A stretch of DNA of 64,000 bases from CAIWHR01 sp963709525 (GTDB taxonomy: Bacteria > Pseudomonadota > Gammaproteobacteria > Burkholderiales > Casimicrobiaceae), in the NCBI GenBank assembly GCA_963709525.1, contig CAVPXB010000005.1, positions 96,488-160,487 of the forward strand, in the 5' to 3' direction. The notes below the pieces were generated by a model that worked only from the letters and a program-made list of their open reading frames with translations, ran no database searches and was not told the origin of the DNA. Shown in pieces: positions 33,825 to 43,076 of the stretch. Within the stretch, counting starts at the first letter, position 1; each line of letters begins with the position of its first letter. The position numbers and the translations under genes are program-made.

Positions 33825-35273
33825 TCAGGTCGTGATGGTCTCGACCTCGGCTTCCAACGCCGGATCGTAGAACGCGCCGAACAACTCCTCGTCCGACGGC
33901 TTGTCTTCCTTGATCGGCACCGACACCCACGTGGTGTTGAGGTAGTGCTTCAGGTGCACGTTCTCGGAAATGATGTTGCCGCCCCAGGTGCCGCAGCCCA
34001 GGCTCGAGGTCATCGGCATGCCGTTGTTGAACGCGCCGGCATTGGCTTTCGACTGTGGTTGCCGCACCATGATCCGCGACACCGGCGCGGCCATCGCCAG
34101 CTGGTGGATGTGATCCTGGTTGAACGAGTAGATGCCGCAGGAGTGACCCTTGCCGCCGACTTCGTAGATGGCGCGCATCATGTCCAGCGCCTGGTCGAAG
34201 CCCTTGTACTTGTAGACGGCCAGCAGCGTGGTCAGCTTCTCGCCGGAGTAGTGGTGCTCACGGCCGATGCCGTCGCCGTAGACGATGAGGAACTTGCGGT
34301 CGGCGGGGATCTCGAAGCCGGCGATCCTGGCCAGCTGCTGCGGCGCGATCGCCACCGTTTCGACAGTGCGGTGACGCTCGTCGTCCCACATGGCCTTGCG
34401 CAGCATTTCCTTTTGCTCGGGCGTGGCGAGATGGCCGCCTTCCTTCTGCAGCTGGGCGAGCATCGCGTCGAAGATCGACGCCTCGATAATCAGGTTGCCG
34501 TCGGCCGAACAGCCGGAACCGAAATCCGAGGTCTTGGACAGCCGGGTGTTGTGTGCGGCTTCCTCGATGTTGGCGGTCTCGTCGATGACCATCGTCGAGT
34601 TGCCGGCGCCGACGCCATACGCCGGCGTGCCGGAACTGTACGCGGCGCGGACCATCGGCTGGCCTCCGGTGGCGACGATCAGGTCGGCGCGCGCCATCAG
34701 CGCCTGCGACATCGGGATGTTGACCCGGGTCAGGCACTGCAGGATGTCGGCGGGCGCGCCTTCGCGCTCCAGCGCCTCGCGCATCAGGCGCACGGTCTCG
34801 AACGACGTCTTCTTCGACCGCGGGTGTGGCGAGAAGATCACCACGTCGCGTGCCTTGATGCCGTAGATCGCGTTGCCGGCCGGCGTCAGGTCGGGGTTCG
34901 TCGTCGGCACGATGCAGGCGACGATGCCGGCGGGCTTGCCGTACTTGACGATGCCCTTGTCGGGGATTTCCTCGATGATGCCGACGCTCTTCTGCCGCAG
35001 CGCGTCGCGCAGCACGCCACGGATCTTCATCCGCTTGCCCATCCGCGACACCGGGTCGCCCAATCCGCTTTCGGCGATCCCTTCCTTGACCAGACGGGTG
35101 AAGGTCTTCTTGTTGGCAACGGCCCAGGCCACCGCCTGGCACAGGCGGTCGACGCGCGCCTGGTCGTAGGTCTCGATGATCGCCAGCGCCTTCCTCGCCC
35201 GCTCGAACACCATGTCGAGTTCCTGCTGCTGTTCCTCGTTGATGCCTTTCTTGGGTTCGGGACTGGTGGCCAT
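33825..35273 (-). CDS. CoA-acylating aldehyde dehydrogenase (EutE/SauS type)
   Basis: A 482-residue aldehyde dehydrogenase of the acylating group. The NAD-binding TTNPDLTPAGNAIYGIKARD, GAGNSTMVIDETANI and the catalytic Cys255 in DFGSGCSADGN fit EutE, AdhE-N and the sulfoacetaldehyde dehydrogenase SauS. It oxidises an aldehyde to the CoA thioester with NAD(P). The start at ATG 35273 has an AGGAGA site. It is 77 bases upstream of the ThDP enzyme, so the pair could cleave a 2-keto or 1,2-dione ring or chain and trap the aldehyde as acyl-CoA. Confidence 0.85.
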   Translation of the reverse strand: MATSPEPKKGINEEQQQELDMVFERARKALAIIETYDQARVDRLCQAVAWAVANKKTFTRLVKEGIAESGLGDPVSRMGKRMKIRGVLRDALRQKSVGIIEEIPDKGIVKYGKPAGIVACIVPTTNPDLTPAGNAIYGIKARDVVIFSPHPRSKKTSFETVRLMREALEREGAPADILQCLTRVNIPMSQALMARADLIVATGGQPMVRAAYSSGTPAYGVGAGNSTMVIDETANIEEAAHNTRLSKTSDFGSGCSADGNLIIEASIFDAMLAQLQKEGGHLATPEQKEMLRKAMWDDERHRTVETVAIAPQQLARIAGFEIPADRKFLIVYGDGIGREHHYSGEKLTTLLAVYKYKGFDQALDMMRAIYEVGGKGHSCGIYSFNQDHIHQLAMAAPVSRIMVRQPQSKANAGAFNNGMPMTSSLGCGTWGGNIISENVHLKHYLNTTWVSVPIKEDKPSDEELFGAFYDPALEAEVETITT

Positions 35274-35346
35274 GTTGTTCTCTCCTGTGATGGTTGGTCC
35301 GCCTTGCGGCAGGGTTCTGTCTGCCGCGCTGGTCATTGGAGCCTTG

Positions 35347-35414
35347 TGTAGGAGCGGCTTCAGCCGCGAACGGCTTCTTCCGCATCTCGATTCGCGGCCG
35401 AGGCCGCTCCTACA
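35347..35414. repeat. Palindromic GTAGGAGCGGCTTCAG repeat
   Basis: Inverted pair: arm 35347-35370 (TGTAGGAGCGGCTTCAG and on) and arm 35391-35414 (its near-perfect complement ending GCTCCTACA), loop of 20 bases. It lies between the AroD gene at 35427 and the aldehyde dehydrogenase on the same strand, so it could form a strong hairpin in their mRNA and separate the two expression levels. Confidence 0.85.
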
Positions 35415-35426
35415 AATTCTTCCCTT

Positions 35427-36209
35427 CTATCCGCCGGTTACCGCCCGACGTACCGTCGCCAACACCGCACGCAGCTCCTCGATGGCGATCTGCCCCGGCG
35501 CCGAACTGCTCTTGCCGACGGCGAACGTCGCCGCCGAGCCGTAGACCCAGCCCATGATCCGCGACAGCGATCCCACGCCGCCCATCGACATGCTGATCAG
35601 CGGGACGCCCAGCGTCTGGCTCGCCTTGTACGTGGCGGCGAGCAGCACCAGGACGTCCTGCGGATCCTTGGGCATCACCGCGACCTTGGCGATGTCCGCG
35701 CCGAGGTGCGCGGCCTCGATGAACTTGCCGTCGAGCACCGCGGCTTCGGGGGTGAGCTGGAAGTTGTGGTACGACATGATCATCGCCACGCCGTTCTCGG
35801 CCGATACGGCCCGCAGCCGCTTCAGGTCCTCGGTGGCGTTGGAGAGTTCGTAGTCGATCAGGTCGACGCAGCGCGCCTTGCAGGCGGCGGTGTACATCGC
35901 CACGACCGACGGCTCGCTGATGGGAATCGGCTGGCCGCCTTCGCTCGTGCTGCGCCGGGTCAGAAGGATCGGAATCGTGCCTGTCGCCGCCTTCATTGCG
36001 CGGGCGGTTTCGATCACCTTCGCGGTGTCGCCGATGGCTTCGAAGAAGTCGATCCGCCATTCGAGAAGATCGGGCTTCTTGGGCAGGATCGCCGCCAGCT
36101 CGTCCATGACGTCGGCGGGAGTCCTGCCCACGAGCGGCGTGATGATCAGCGGAAAGGCGCCGCCGCCGACAGGCCTGCCGTGGAGTTCAATGGGCTTCGG
36201 ATGGTTCAT
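35427..36209 (-). CDS. aroD: Type I 3-dehydroquinate dehydratase
   Basis: A 260-residue type I dehydroquinase with a full active site: Glu50 and Arg52 in LEWRIDFF, His148 in MSYHNF, Schiff-base Lys175 in IAKVAVMP, Arg217 in LSRIMG and Gln240 in APGQIA. It dehydrates 3-dehydroquinate to 3-dehydroshikimate through a lysine imine. It is far from other biosynthetic aro genes and sits among transport and catabolic genes, 37 bases downstream of tctA, so a catabolic role in quinate degradation is more likely. It is a clear paralogue of the Met178 protein at 30182. Confidence 0.9.
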   Translation of the reverse strand: MNHPKPIELHGRPVGGGAFPLIITPLVGRTPADVMDELAAILPKKPDLLEWRIDFFEAIGDTAKVIETARAMKAATGTIPILLTRRSTSEGGQPIPISEPSVVAMYTAACKARCVDLIDYELSNATEDLKRLRAVSAENGVAMIMSYHNFQLTPEAAVLDGKFIEAAHLGADIAKVAVMPKDPQDVLVLLAATYKASQTLGVPLISMSMGGVGSLSRIMGWVYGSAATFAVGKSSSAPGQIAIEELRAVLATVRRAVTGG

Positions 36210-36245
36210 CGCGGAGTCTCCTCGTTGTGCGATAGCCGATGGTCG

Positions 36246-37769
36246 TCACGACGTGGTCGTCGGCGGCACGGCGGTCTTGGACCCCCCGAAGACCTTCGCC
36301 CACAACGCGGTCTGCGACAGCAGCGTCAGCGCCAGCGCGGCGACCAGAACGGCCGAGATCGGGCTGGTGAAGAACTCGCTGAAGAACGCCAGCGGCTCGT
36401 CGCCGACCGAGATCATCGCCCGCCGGTACGAACTGTCCATCAGCGGTCCCAGGATGATGCCGAGAATGACGGGGCCGACCTGGAAGCCGTAGGACTTGAG
36501 GAAGTAACCGAACACGCCGAAGCCCAGCATCCAGTAGATGTCGACCGGATTGTTCTGGATCGCGTAGGTGCCCACCGCCGACAGCACCAGGATCAGCGGA
36601 AGCAGGATCGCCTTGGGCGTCTCGACGATCTTGGCGAAGATCTTGACGCCGGTGAGGCCGAGCGGGAGCAGGAAGATGTTGGCCAGCGTCAGGTTGCCCA
36701 CCGCGAACCAGAAGAGGTGCGGCGTCTCGATCAGCATCATCGGCCCGGGTTTCAAGCCGTGGATGTAGAGCGCGCCGATGATCACCGCGGTCACCGCGTC
36801 GCCGGGAATGCCGAGTGTGAGCATCGGGATGTAGGCGCCGCCCACCGCGGCGTTGTTCGCCGATTCGGGCGCGACCAGGCCTTCATAGGCGCCGGTGCCG
36901 AACGGCCGCGACGGATTCCTGGTCGTGCGCTTGGCGTGGTCGTAGGCCATCAGCGCTGCGATGTCGCCGCCGGCACCCGGCAATGCCCCGATGATCACGC
37001 CGATGGTCGAGCAGCGCAGCCCCAGTGGCAGGTATTTCACCAGCAGGCTCCAGGAAGGCAGGATCTTGCTAACGTCCTGCTTGACCGGCTTGATGTGCAG
37101 AAAGTGCATCTGCGCCAGCACCTCGGAAACGCCGAAGAAGCCGATCATCGCCGCGACGTACGGGATGCCGCCGGTCAATTGGACCGAGCCGAAGGTGAAG
37201 CGACCCTCCGCCGTCATCGGATCGAGGCCGACCATGCCGAACAGCACGCCCACCGCGCCGGCGAACACGCCCTTGGCCAGCGAGTTGCCGGACAGGCTGC
37301 CGACCAGCAGGATGCCCCAGATGGCGAGCAGCAGGTAGTCGCGCGGCGCGAACAGCAGCGACAGCTGCGAGATCATCGGCGCGAACAGCGCCAGCGCGAT
37401 GATGCCGATGAACCCGCCCAGCACCGACACGACGGTGGTGAGCCCGATCGCGGTGCCCGCCTGGCCCATCTTGGCCAGCGGATAGCCGTCGAGCGCCGTC
37501 GCAATGGCCGCCGGCGCGCCGGGAATGTTCAGCAGGATGGCGCTGCGCGAGCCGCCGTAGACGCCGCCGAGGTAGATGCCGGCGATCAGCGCCAGCGCCT
37601 CGTTGACGTTCCACTTGAACGTGAACGAGATCAGGATCGACACCGCCATCGTCACCGACAGCCCGGGAATCGCGCCGACGTAGATGCCGGCGAAAGTGCC
37701 CGCTGCTGTCAGGAACAGCAGGTACGGACTCGTCCACGACATGAAGAAATACGACAGGGCTTCAGGCAT
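36246..37769 (-). CDS. tctA: Tripartite tricarboxylate transporter, large permease
   Basis: A 507-residue TctA permease with about 12 hydrophobic segments. Family motifs are GIYVGAIPGLSVTMAVSIL near the start, YGGSRSAILLNIPGAPAA, IGALPGAGGDIAALMAY and LTLGIPGDAVTAVIIGAL. It forms the ion-coupled channel for a carboxylate with TctB and the binding protein TctC. Its start overlaps the tctB stop in TGATG. TctABC immediately precedes the AroD gene, so the imported acid may feed the dehydroquinase pathway. Confidence 0.92.
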   Translation of the reverse strand: MPEALSYFFMSWTSPYLLFLTAAGTFAGIYVGAIPGLSVTMAVSILISFTFKWNVNEALALIAGIYLGGVYGGSRSAILLNIPGAPAAIATALDGYPLAKMGQAGTAIGLTTVVSVLGGFIGIIALALFAPMISQLSLLFAPRDYLLLAIWGILLVGSLSGNSLAKGVFAGAVGVLFGMVGLDPMTAEGRFTFGSVQLTGGIPYVAAMIGFFGVSEVLAQMHFLHIKPVKQDVSKILPSWSLLVKYLPLGLRCSTIGVIIGALPGAGGDIAALMAYDHAKRTTRNPSRPFGTGAYEGLVAPESANNAAVGGAYIPMLTLGIPGDAVTAVIIGALYIHGLKPGPMMLIETPHLFWFAVGNLTLANIFLLPLGLTGVKIFAKIVETPKAILLPLILVLSAVGTYAIQNNPVDIYWMLGFGVFGYFLKSYGFQVGPVILGIILGPLMDSSYRRAMISVGDEPLAFFSEFFTSPISAVLVAALALTLLSQTALWAKVFGGSKTAVPPTTTS

Positions 37770-38265
37770 CAGATGATCCCCCGCAGCAGGCCCACCGGCA
37801 GCACGACGGAGAACGCCGTCTGGAAGATCAGGTAGATGACGGCCAGCGAAACCGCGCTGACGAGGCTGACGAGGACCGATGCGCCGGTCACCCAGCGCAG
37901 CATCGACCGACCAGGAAGACGAACGAACTGACGATGAAACCCAGGGGTTCGAGCGTCAGCATGTAGACAATGATCAGCGCCGTGAACAGCACGATGGGCA
38001 GCGGCGTGATCTGGTGGAAGAATTGCCTTCACAGCGGCTGCTCGGGCGTAGTTTCGGGTGCCTTGCCGCGCAGCGTCTTGACCAGGAAGGCCAGCGCGGA
38101 GAGAACCATCGCCGGCGACGCCAGCATCGGGAAGACAGCCCGGCGGTACTCCAGACCGGAGAAGCCGGAGATGCGCCACGCCAGCCACAGCGCGGTCAGG
38201 CCGAACAGCAGCATGGCGAGGCAAAGGCAAGTTCCCCGGGGCAGGCGTGGATGGGACGTAGGCAT
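37769..38265 (-). CDS. tctB: Tripartite tricarboxylate transporter, small permease (in-frame stop and frameshift)
   Basis: About 165 residues if read through. Residues 1-78 (LCLAMLLFGLTALWLAWRI, VFPMLASPAMVLSALAFLV) are a normal TctB N-terminus and end at an in-frame TGA (38029-38031). The same frame continues with RQFFHQITPLPIVLFTALII and VYMLTLEPLGFIVSSFVFLV, then needs one shift near 37905-37912 to reach MLRWVTG and the last helix. A single TGG-to-TGA change would explain the stop. It is either a recent lesion or a sequence error; the coupled TGATG to tctA is intact. Confidence 0.75.
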
Positions 38266-38342
38266 GGCGGGGTACCCCGGCAGCGGTCGAGATGAACGAA
38301 GGGCGCGGAGGGGCCCGGCCGAAGCCAGGCCCTCTCAAGCGG

Positions 38343-39341
38343 TTAGGGCCGCGGAATCCCGAACTTCTCGGGCGAAGCCTTCGCGGCGCCGACGTCCTGC
38401 AGCACCCACGCGGTCACCGACTGCCACTTCTTCATGAACGCGTCGGCATCGGCGCCGGAGGCGTTCATCATCACGTTGCCGCGTTCCTTCATCAGCGTCT
38501 GGAACTGCGGATTGTCGCCTGCAGTCTTGAACGCCTTGACCAGCGTCGCCTTGATGTCTTCGGGGGTGTCGCGCTTGACGAACACGCCGTAGAACGGACC
38601 CCAGGGCAGGAACTTGGCGAATTCCGGATAGTCCTTGGTGATCGGCGGAATCGTCGCAGCACCCGCAACCGGCATCGGGTCGAGATCGACGACGGCCAGC
38701 GCCTTGACGCGGCCTGCCTTGATGTTTTCGGTCGCGGCACCCGCGCCCACCGGCATCATGTCGACGTGCCCGCCCATCAGCGCGGTGAGGCCGGGGCCTT
38801 CACCGTCGAAGGGCACCGAGATCACCTGGAACTTGGTGACCGAGTTCAACATCGAGCCAACGGTGTGCGGCAGCCCGCCGGGGCCGGTGGATCCCATCTT
38901 CAGCTTGCCCGGGCGCTTCTTCGCGTCCTCGACGAAATCCTTCAGCGTGTTCCACGGCGCGTCGTTCTTGACGACGATCACGGCGACGCCGCGGCCGAAC
39001 ACCATGACGGGATAGAACTTCTCGTAGCCGAAATCGGCGAGACCGAGCACCTGGTGCAGCTGCGGATTCTCGGCGCCGTAGAGCAGCGTGTAGCCGTCCG
39101 ACGGGCTGTTGACGACGTTGTTGGTCGAAATGGCACCGGTGCCGCCGGGCTTGTTGACGAGAATGATCTTCTTGCCCAGTGCCGCTTCGGCATGCGGCGT
39201 GACCGCGCGCGAAACGACGTCCATCGCTCCACCCGCGCCCCACATGATGACGCCGGTCAGTTCGCGCTCCGGAAATGCCGCCGAGGCGACACCTGCGACC
39301 AGTGACAGAGCCGCAGCTCCGAGGATCTTCTTAAATGACAT
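38343..39341 (-). CDS. tctC: Tripartite tricarboxylate transporter, Bug-type binding protein
   Basis: A 332-residue Bug/TctC receptor with a Sec signal (hydrophobic run ending VASA near residue 21). The mature protein has GVIMWGAGGAMDVVSRA and NKPGGTGAISTNNV, the two loops that bind the carboxylate, and MGSTGPGGLPH. It captures a di- or tricarboxylate or hydroaromatic acid in the periplasm for TctAB. It is the first gene of tctCBA and the next genes downstream are aroD and the dehydrogenase/ThDP pair, implying one catabolic unit. Confidence 0.9.
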   Translation of the reverse strand: MSFKKILGAAALSLVAGVASAAFPERELTGVIMWGAGGAMDVVSRAVTPHAEAALGKKIILVNKPGGTGAISTNNVVNSPSDGYTLLYGAENPQLHQVLGLADFGYEKFYPVMVFGRGVAVIVVKNDAPWNTLKDFVEDAKKRPGKLKMGSTGPGGLPHTVGSMLNSVTKFQVISVPFDGEGPGLTALMGGHVDMMPVGAGAATENIKAGRVKALAVVDLDPMPVAGAATIPPITKDYPEFAKFLPWGPFYGVFVKRDTPEDIKATLVKAFKTAGDNPQFQTLMKERGNVMMNASGADADAFMKKWQSVTAWVLQDVGAAKASPEKFGIPRP

Positions 39342-40138
39342 GGACTTCCTCCGTATCGGTGAGATGGCATTCCGAGGCCCTCGTGCGTGTTGGCGATTCC
39401 CTCGGCAGAATCGCTACCTGTGCGCGCCGGCTATCGAGCCGGCACGTTGATGCATTGAGCTCCGTTCGCCCTGAGTCGATCGAAGGGCCTGTCCTGAGTC
39501 GATCGAAGGGGGCTTCGAACGGCTCAGCCCGAACGGTTTCATCCTGGTCATGGCCAATGATTGAGGCGGGTTGCCTGGCTCGGGCGACTGCGGCAGCCCG
39601 AGGAAACCTTCATCACCACGGCGTAGTCTTCGGGAGCGATTTCGATGGGGATCATCGCGGCGGCGCCAGCTGTTGCGGTGGGCGTCATGGCGCCGCTCCC
39701 CTGGATCGCGGGAAGGTTCGACGCAAGAGCCGTTGCTGCCATGGCCAGGACACTCTCTCCTCGACCCGCGCACTCGCGGGCCGTCTTCGTTCGCCGACCG
39801 GGGCCTCGACCATTCTGCTATCGCAACCCCGACTGCGTCGAGGGGTGTAGCAGGGGGCGAATTTTTTCGCTTGTCTTGCTTCGCCCTGGCCGTCGAACCC
39901 GGGTTCCTGTCGGCCGCCACTAGCGAACGACCGACGCGCTCACGATAAGCGCGGACGAAATCCTCGGTCAAGGGCGTATGGCGACAGTACGTTCGCCAAG
40001 CGCCCACAATGTGAAGCGAAGACGCCGCGTTCCACGACCCTGCTGGCATTATTTGGGCGGAAGAGGTAACGTAAGGGCGCTGCGCGCCCCATCCGGTCGA
40101 AAATGACCATGCGGTGACAAGCGCTCACTTCGTGGCCC
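39342..40138. other. Long intergenic region between tctC and the IclR regulator
   Basis: No full gene is supported. It holds the repeat element at 39435-39562. A minus-strand open stretch at 39548-39742 of 64 codons (PIEIAPEDYAVVMKV) ends inside that repeat and may be a truncated gene of unknown family. A weak PcaR-like site, GTTCGCCAAGCGCCC (39991-40005), lies 134 bases upstream of the IclR start. The region must also contain the tctC and IclR promoters. Confidence 0.45.
39435..39562. repeat. Composite repeat element, TTGATCCGGCA family, diverged
   Basis: Starts near CGAGCCGGCACGTTGATG, continues TCCGTTCGCCCTGAG and two copies of a diverged unit GTCGATCGAAGGG, then CTCAGCCCGAACGG and an imperfect end near TGGCCAATGATTG. 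The order of parts matches the elements at 45945 and 51330 although the sequence is more diverged. Confidence 0.65.
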
Positions 40139-41047
40139 ATGCGAAAGACATCCATGTTGAAGACGCACCCTTTGGCGCCACCGGTTTCGGAGGCTCGTCC
40201 GATCTCGTTGCCACCGGTCCCGGCGCCCACGCCGCCCAGCTTCACCGACCCGGATGCGCTGCCGGCGGAAACGATCGCCCGGTTCCGCGAGGATCCCGAT
40301 TTTGTGACTGCGCTGGCGCGCGGCCTCGCGGTGCTGCTGGCGCTGTCCGACAAGAAGCGCCGGATGTCGATCGCGCAGGTGAGTCATCGCACTGGCATTC
40401 CGCGAGCGGCGGCACGGCGCAGCCTGCACACGCTGGCGAACCTGGGCTTTGTCGCGGCCGACGACGCGCGGCGCTTCTACCTGCGGCCGCGCGTGCTGTC
40501 GTTCAGCCACGCGTACCTGTCGGCATCGCCGCTCGCGGTGCTGGCGCAGCCGATACTCGACCGGCTGGGCGAATCGCTGCGCGAAGCCTGTTCGCTGGCG
40601 ATCCTCGACGGTGACGAGATCGTGTACCTCGCACGCTCGGCGTCGTCGCGGATCATGTCGCCGGCGCTCAATGTCGGCCGGCGCCTGCCTGCGTATTGCA
40701 CGTCCATCGGCCACGTGCTGCTGGCCCACTTGCCCGACAGCGAGCTCGAGGCGTATCTCGCCCGGGCGCGGTTCCATCCTTACACCGAGTACACGCTGAC
40801 ATCGGCCGACAAGATACGGCAGGTGCTCAACGGGGTGCGCGAAACCGGACACGCCTTTGCCAGCCAGCAGATGGAGCCGCGGCTGTGCACGATCGCCGTC
40901 CCGGTGCGCGACTCGGCCGGGCATTACGTCGCCGGAATCAACGTCATCCTGCAGGGTCGATTGCTGTCCGCACAGGATATGTCCGACCAGTTCTTCCGGC
41001 CGCTGCACGACGCGGCGCTGGAGTTGGGCTCGCTGCTGCTGCCCTGA
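40139..41047 (+). CDS. IclR-family regulator, PcaR/PobR-like
   Basis: A 302-residue IclR protein. The N-terminal winged helix (SIAQVSHRTGIPRAAARRSLHT) follows an extended Pro-rich leader; the effector domain has VYLARSASSRIMSPALNVGRR, RLPAYCTSIGHVLLAHL and AVPVRDSAGHYVAGINV. The layout and the CTSIGH segment are those of the PcaR/PcaU/PobR group that regulate protocatechuate, hydroxybenzoate and quinate degradation. It is divergent from tctC and is the most likely local regulator of the tct-aro unit. ATG 40154 is an alternative start. Confidence 0.87.
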   Translation: MRKTSMLKTHPLAPPVSEARPISLPPVPAPTPPSFTDPDALPAETIARFREDPDFVTALARGLAVLLALSDKKRRMSIAQVSHRTGIPRAAARRSLHTLANLGFVAADDARRFYLRPRVLSFSHAYLSASPLAVLAQPILDRLGESLREACSLAILDGDEIVYLARSASSRIMSPALNVGRRLPAYCTSIGHVLLAHLPDSELEAYLARARFHPYTEYTLTSADKIRQVLNGVRETGHAFASQQMEPRLCTIAVPVRDSAGHYVAGINVILQGRLLSAQDMSDQFFRPLHDAALELGSLLLP

Positions 41048-41166
41048 CAGCTTCCTGCGCGCCGGACGGTATAATCCGCGCCTTTGCCTCGCGGAGCGAC
41101 GGTGTCGCACTCGCGCGCCGACCGCGTCCGCCACCGGGCGCATCCACTCATCCGTTCCGGGATTCC

Positions 41167-43009
41167 ATGAACGTCTTTTTCGAGGACGACGGCCAACTCA
41201 AGGCCGGTGCCGTCCTCGCCGACAACGACGCATCGCTGCAGGTCGAGACGACCTCCGGGAAGCGCGTGAAGGTGAAGGCCGCCGCCGTGCTGCTGCGCTT
41301 CGCCGCGCCGTCGGCGACGACGCTTCAGGCCGAGGCGCGCGCGCTTGCCGAGGCGATGGATGTCGATTTCCTGTGGGAAGTCTGCGGTGACGACGAATTC
41401 GGTTTCGCCGAACTCGCGACCGACTATGTCGGCCACGCGCCGGCGCCGGTGGAAAGTGCCGGAGTCGCGCTCGCGCTCGCCGGGGCGCCGATGTATTTCT
41501 ACAAGCGCGGCAAGGGTCGTTACCGCAAGGCGCCGCCCGAGGCGCTGAAAGCGGCGTTGGCGTCGGTCGAACGCAAGCGGCGCGAAGGCGAGCAAATGGC
41601 GGCCTGGGTGGCGGATCTGGCGGCCGGACAGTTGCCCGACGCGCTGCGCGCCCGGTTGCCGATGTTGTTGTACAAGCCCGACAAGAACACGCTGGAGTGG
41701 AAGGCGCTGGCCGCGGCCTGCGATGCGCAGCAGACGAGTCCGGTGGCGCTGCTCGCGGCCTGCGGGGCGATTCCCTCGACGCACGATTACCATTTCAACG
41801 AGTTTCTCGTGCGCGCGTTCCCCAAGGGGCTGGCCTATCCCGCCTGGGGCGAACTGCCGCCGCTGCCCGACCTGCCGGTGGCCGCGGTCCGCGCCTTTTC
41901 GATCGACGACGCGACGACCACGGAGATCGATGACGCATTTTCGGTCACCGAGCTGCCGGACGGACATACGCGCATCGGCATCCACATCGCGGCGCCCGCG
42001 TTGGGCATCGTGCCGGGCAACGCGCTGGACGCGATCGCCCGCGACCGCCTGTCCACCGTCTACATGCCGGGGCGCAAGATCACGATGCTGCCCGAGGAGG
42101 TGGTCGGCGCATTCACGCTGCTGGCCGGTGCCGACCGCCCGGCGTTGTCGCTGTACGTGGATGTCACGCACGACGGCGTGCCCGTGCGCCAGGAAACGCG
42201 CGTCGAGCGCGTGCCGGTGGCCGCCAACCTGCATCTCTCCGGCGTCAGCGACGCGTTTGCCAGCGCGCTGCCCGCGCCGGACGATCCGCCCTGGACCGCG
42301 GAACTGCGCGTGTTGTGGAAACTGGCGTCGCATCTGGCCGCCGAGCGCGGCAAGGCGGACATCGCGCGCATCGACTACAACTATTACGTCGACTGGGAGG
42401 GCGGCGACGACGGCCGGGTGCGAGATCGTGCCGCGCGCGCGCGGCTCGCCGCTGGACAAGCTCATCGCCGAGTTGATGATCCACGTCAACAACAGCTGGG
42501 GCCGGCTGCTGGGCCTGGCGCGGGTGCCCGGGCTCTACCGGACGCAGTCCTGGGGCAAGGTGAAAATGAGCCTGCGGCCGGGCGAGCACCAGGGGCTGGG
42601 GCTCGCGCATTATCTGTGGGCGAGTTCGCCGCTGCGCCGTTACTCCGACCTCGTCAACCAGCGGCAGATCCTGGCCGTGGTCGCCGGCGAACGCGCGCCC
42701 TACGCCGACAACGACGCGGAGCTGTTCGCGGCGCTGGCCGATTTCGAGGTGACGTATTCGCAGTACGCGGAATTCCAGGACCGGATGGAGCACTACTGGT
42801 GCCTGCGCTGGCTGCTGCAGGAGGGCGTCGAGGAGATCACCGGAACCGTGATTCGCGACACGCTGGTCCGCTTCGACCGGATCCCGCTTTACGAGCGCCT
42901 TCCCGATCTTCCGGCGCTGGCGCAGGACACGGCGGTACGCATCGGCATCGGGCGCGTCGATCTTCTTGCGTCGACGTTGGAATGCCGGTATCTGGGGTCG
43001 GTGGCGTAG
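41167..43009 (+). CDS. RNase II-family exoribonuclease (one apparent frameshift)
   Basis: About 613 residues after ignoring an extra C near 42421. The RNB catalytic domain reads SIDDATTTEIDDAF (acidic metal ligands) and HIAAPALGIVPGN; in the second frame come LIAELMIHVNNSWGRLLG and SPLRRYSDLVNQRQ, the C-terminal RNB signature. It degrades RNA from the 3' end. It is shorter than E. coli RNase II and starts directly with a small N-terminal domain. The gene order with tonB, aroE and mtgA is common in Burkholderiales, which argues that this gene is functional and the shift a sequence error. Confidence 0.88.
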
Positions 43010-43076
43010 CCGGTCGGGTTCGCGTCGCGACAGGATCGTCGCGACGCGAACCCCGTGGCCATGACAAGCGCATACA

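Noticed and set aside
38029..38031. In-frame TGA in tctB as a possible recoded codon (Trp or Sec)
   Set aside because: TGA acts as an ordinary stop in many other genes here and a second lesion lies in the same gene, so mutation or error is simpler.
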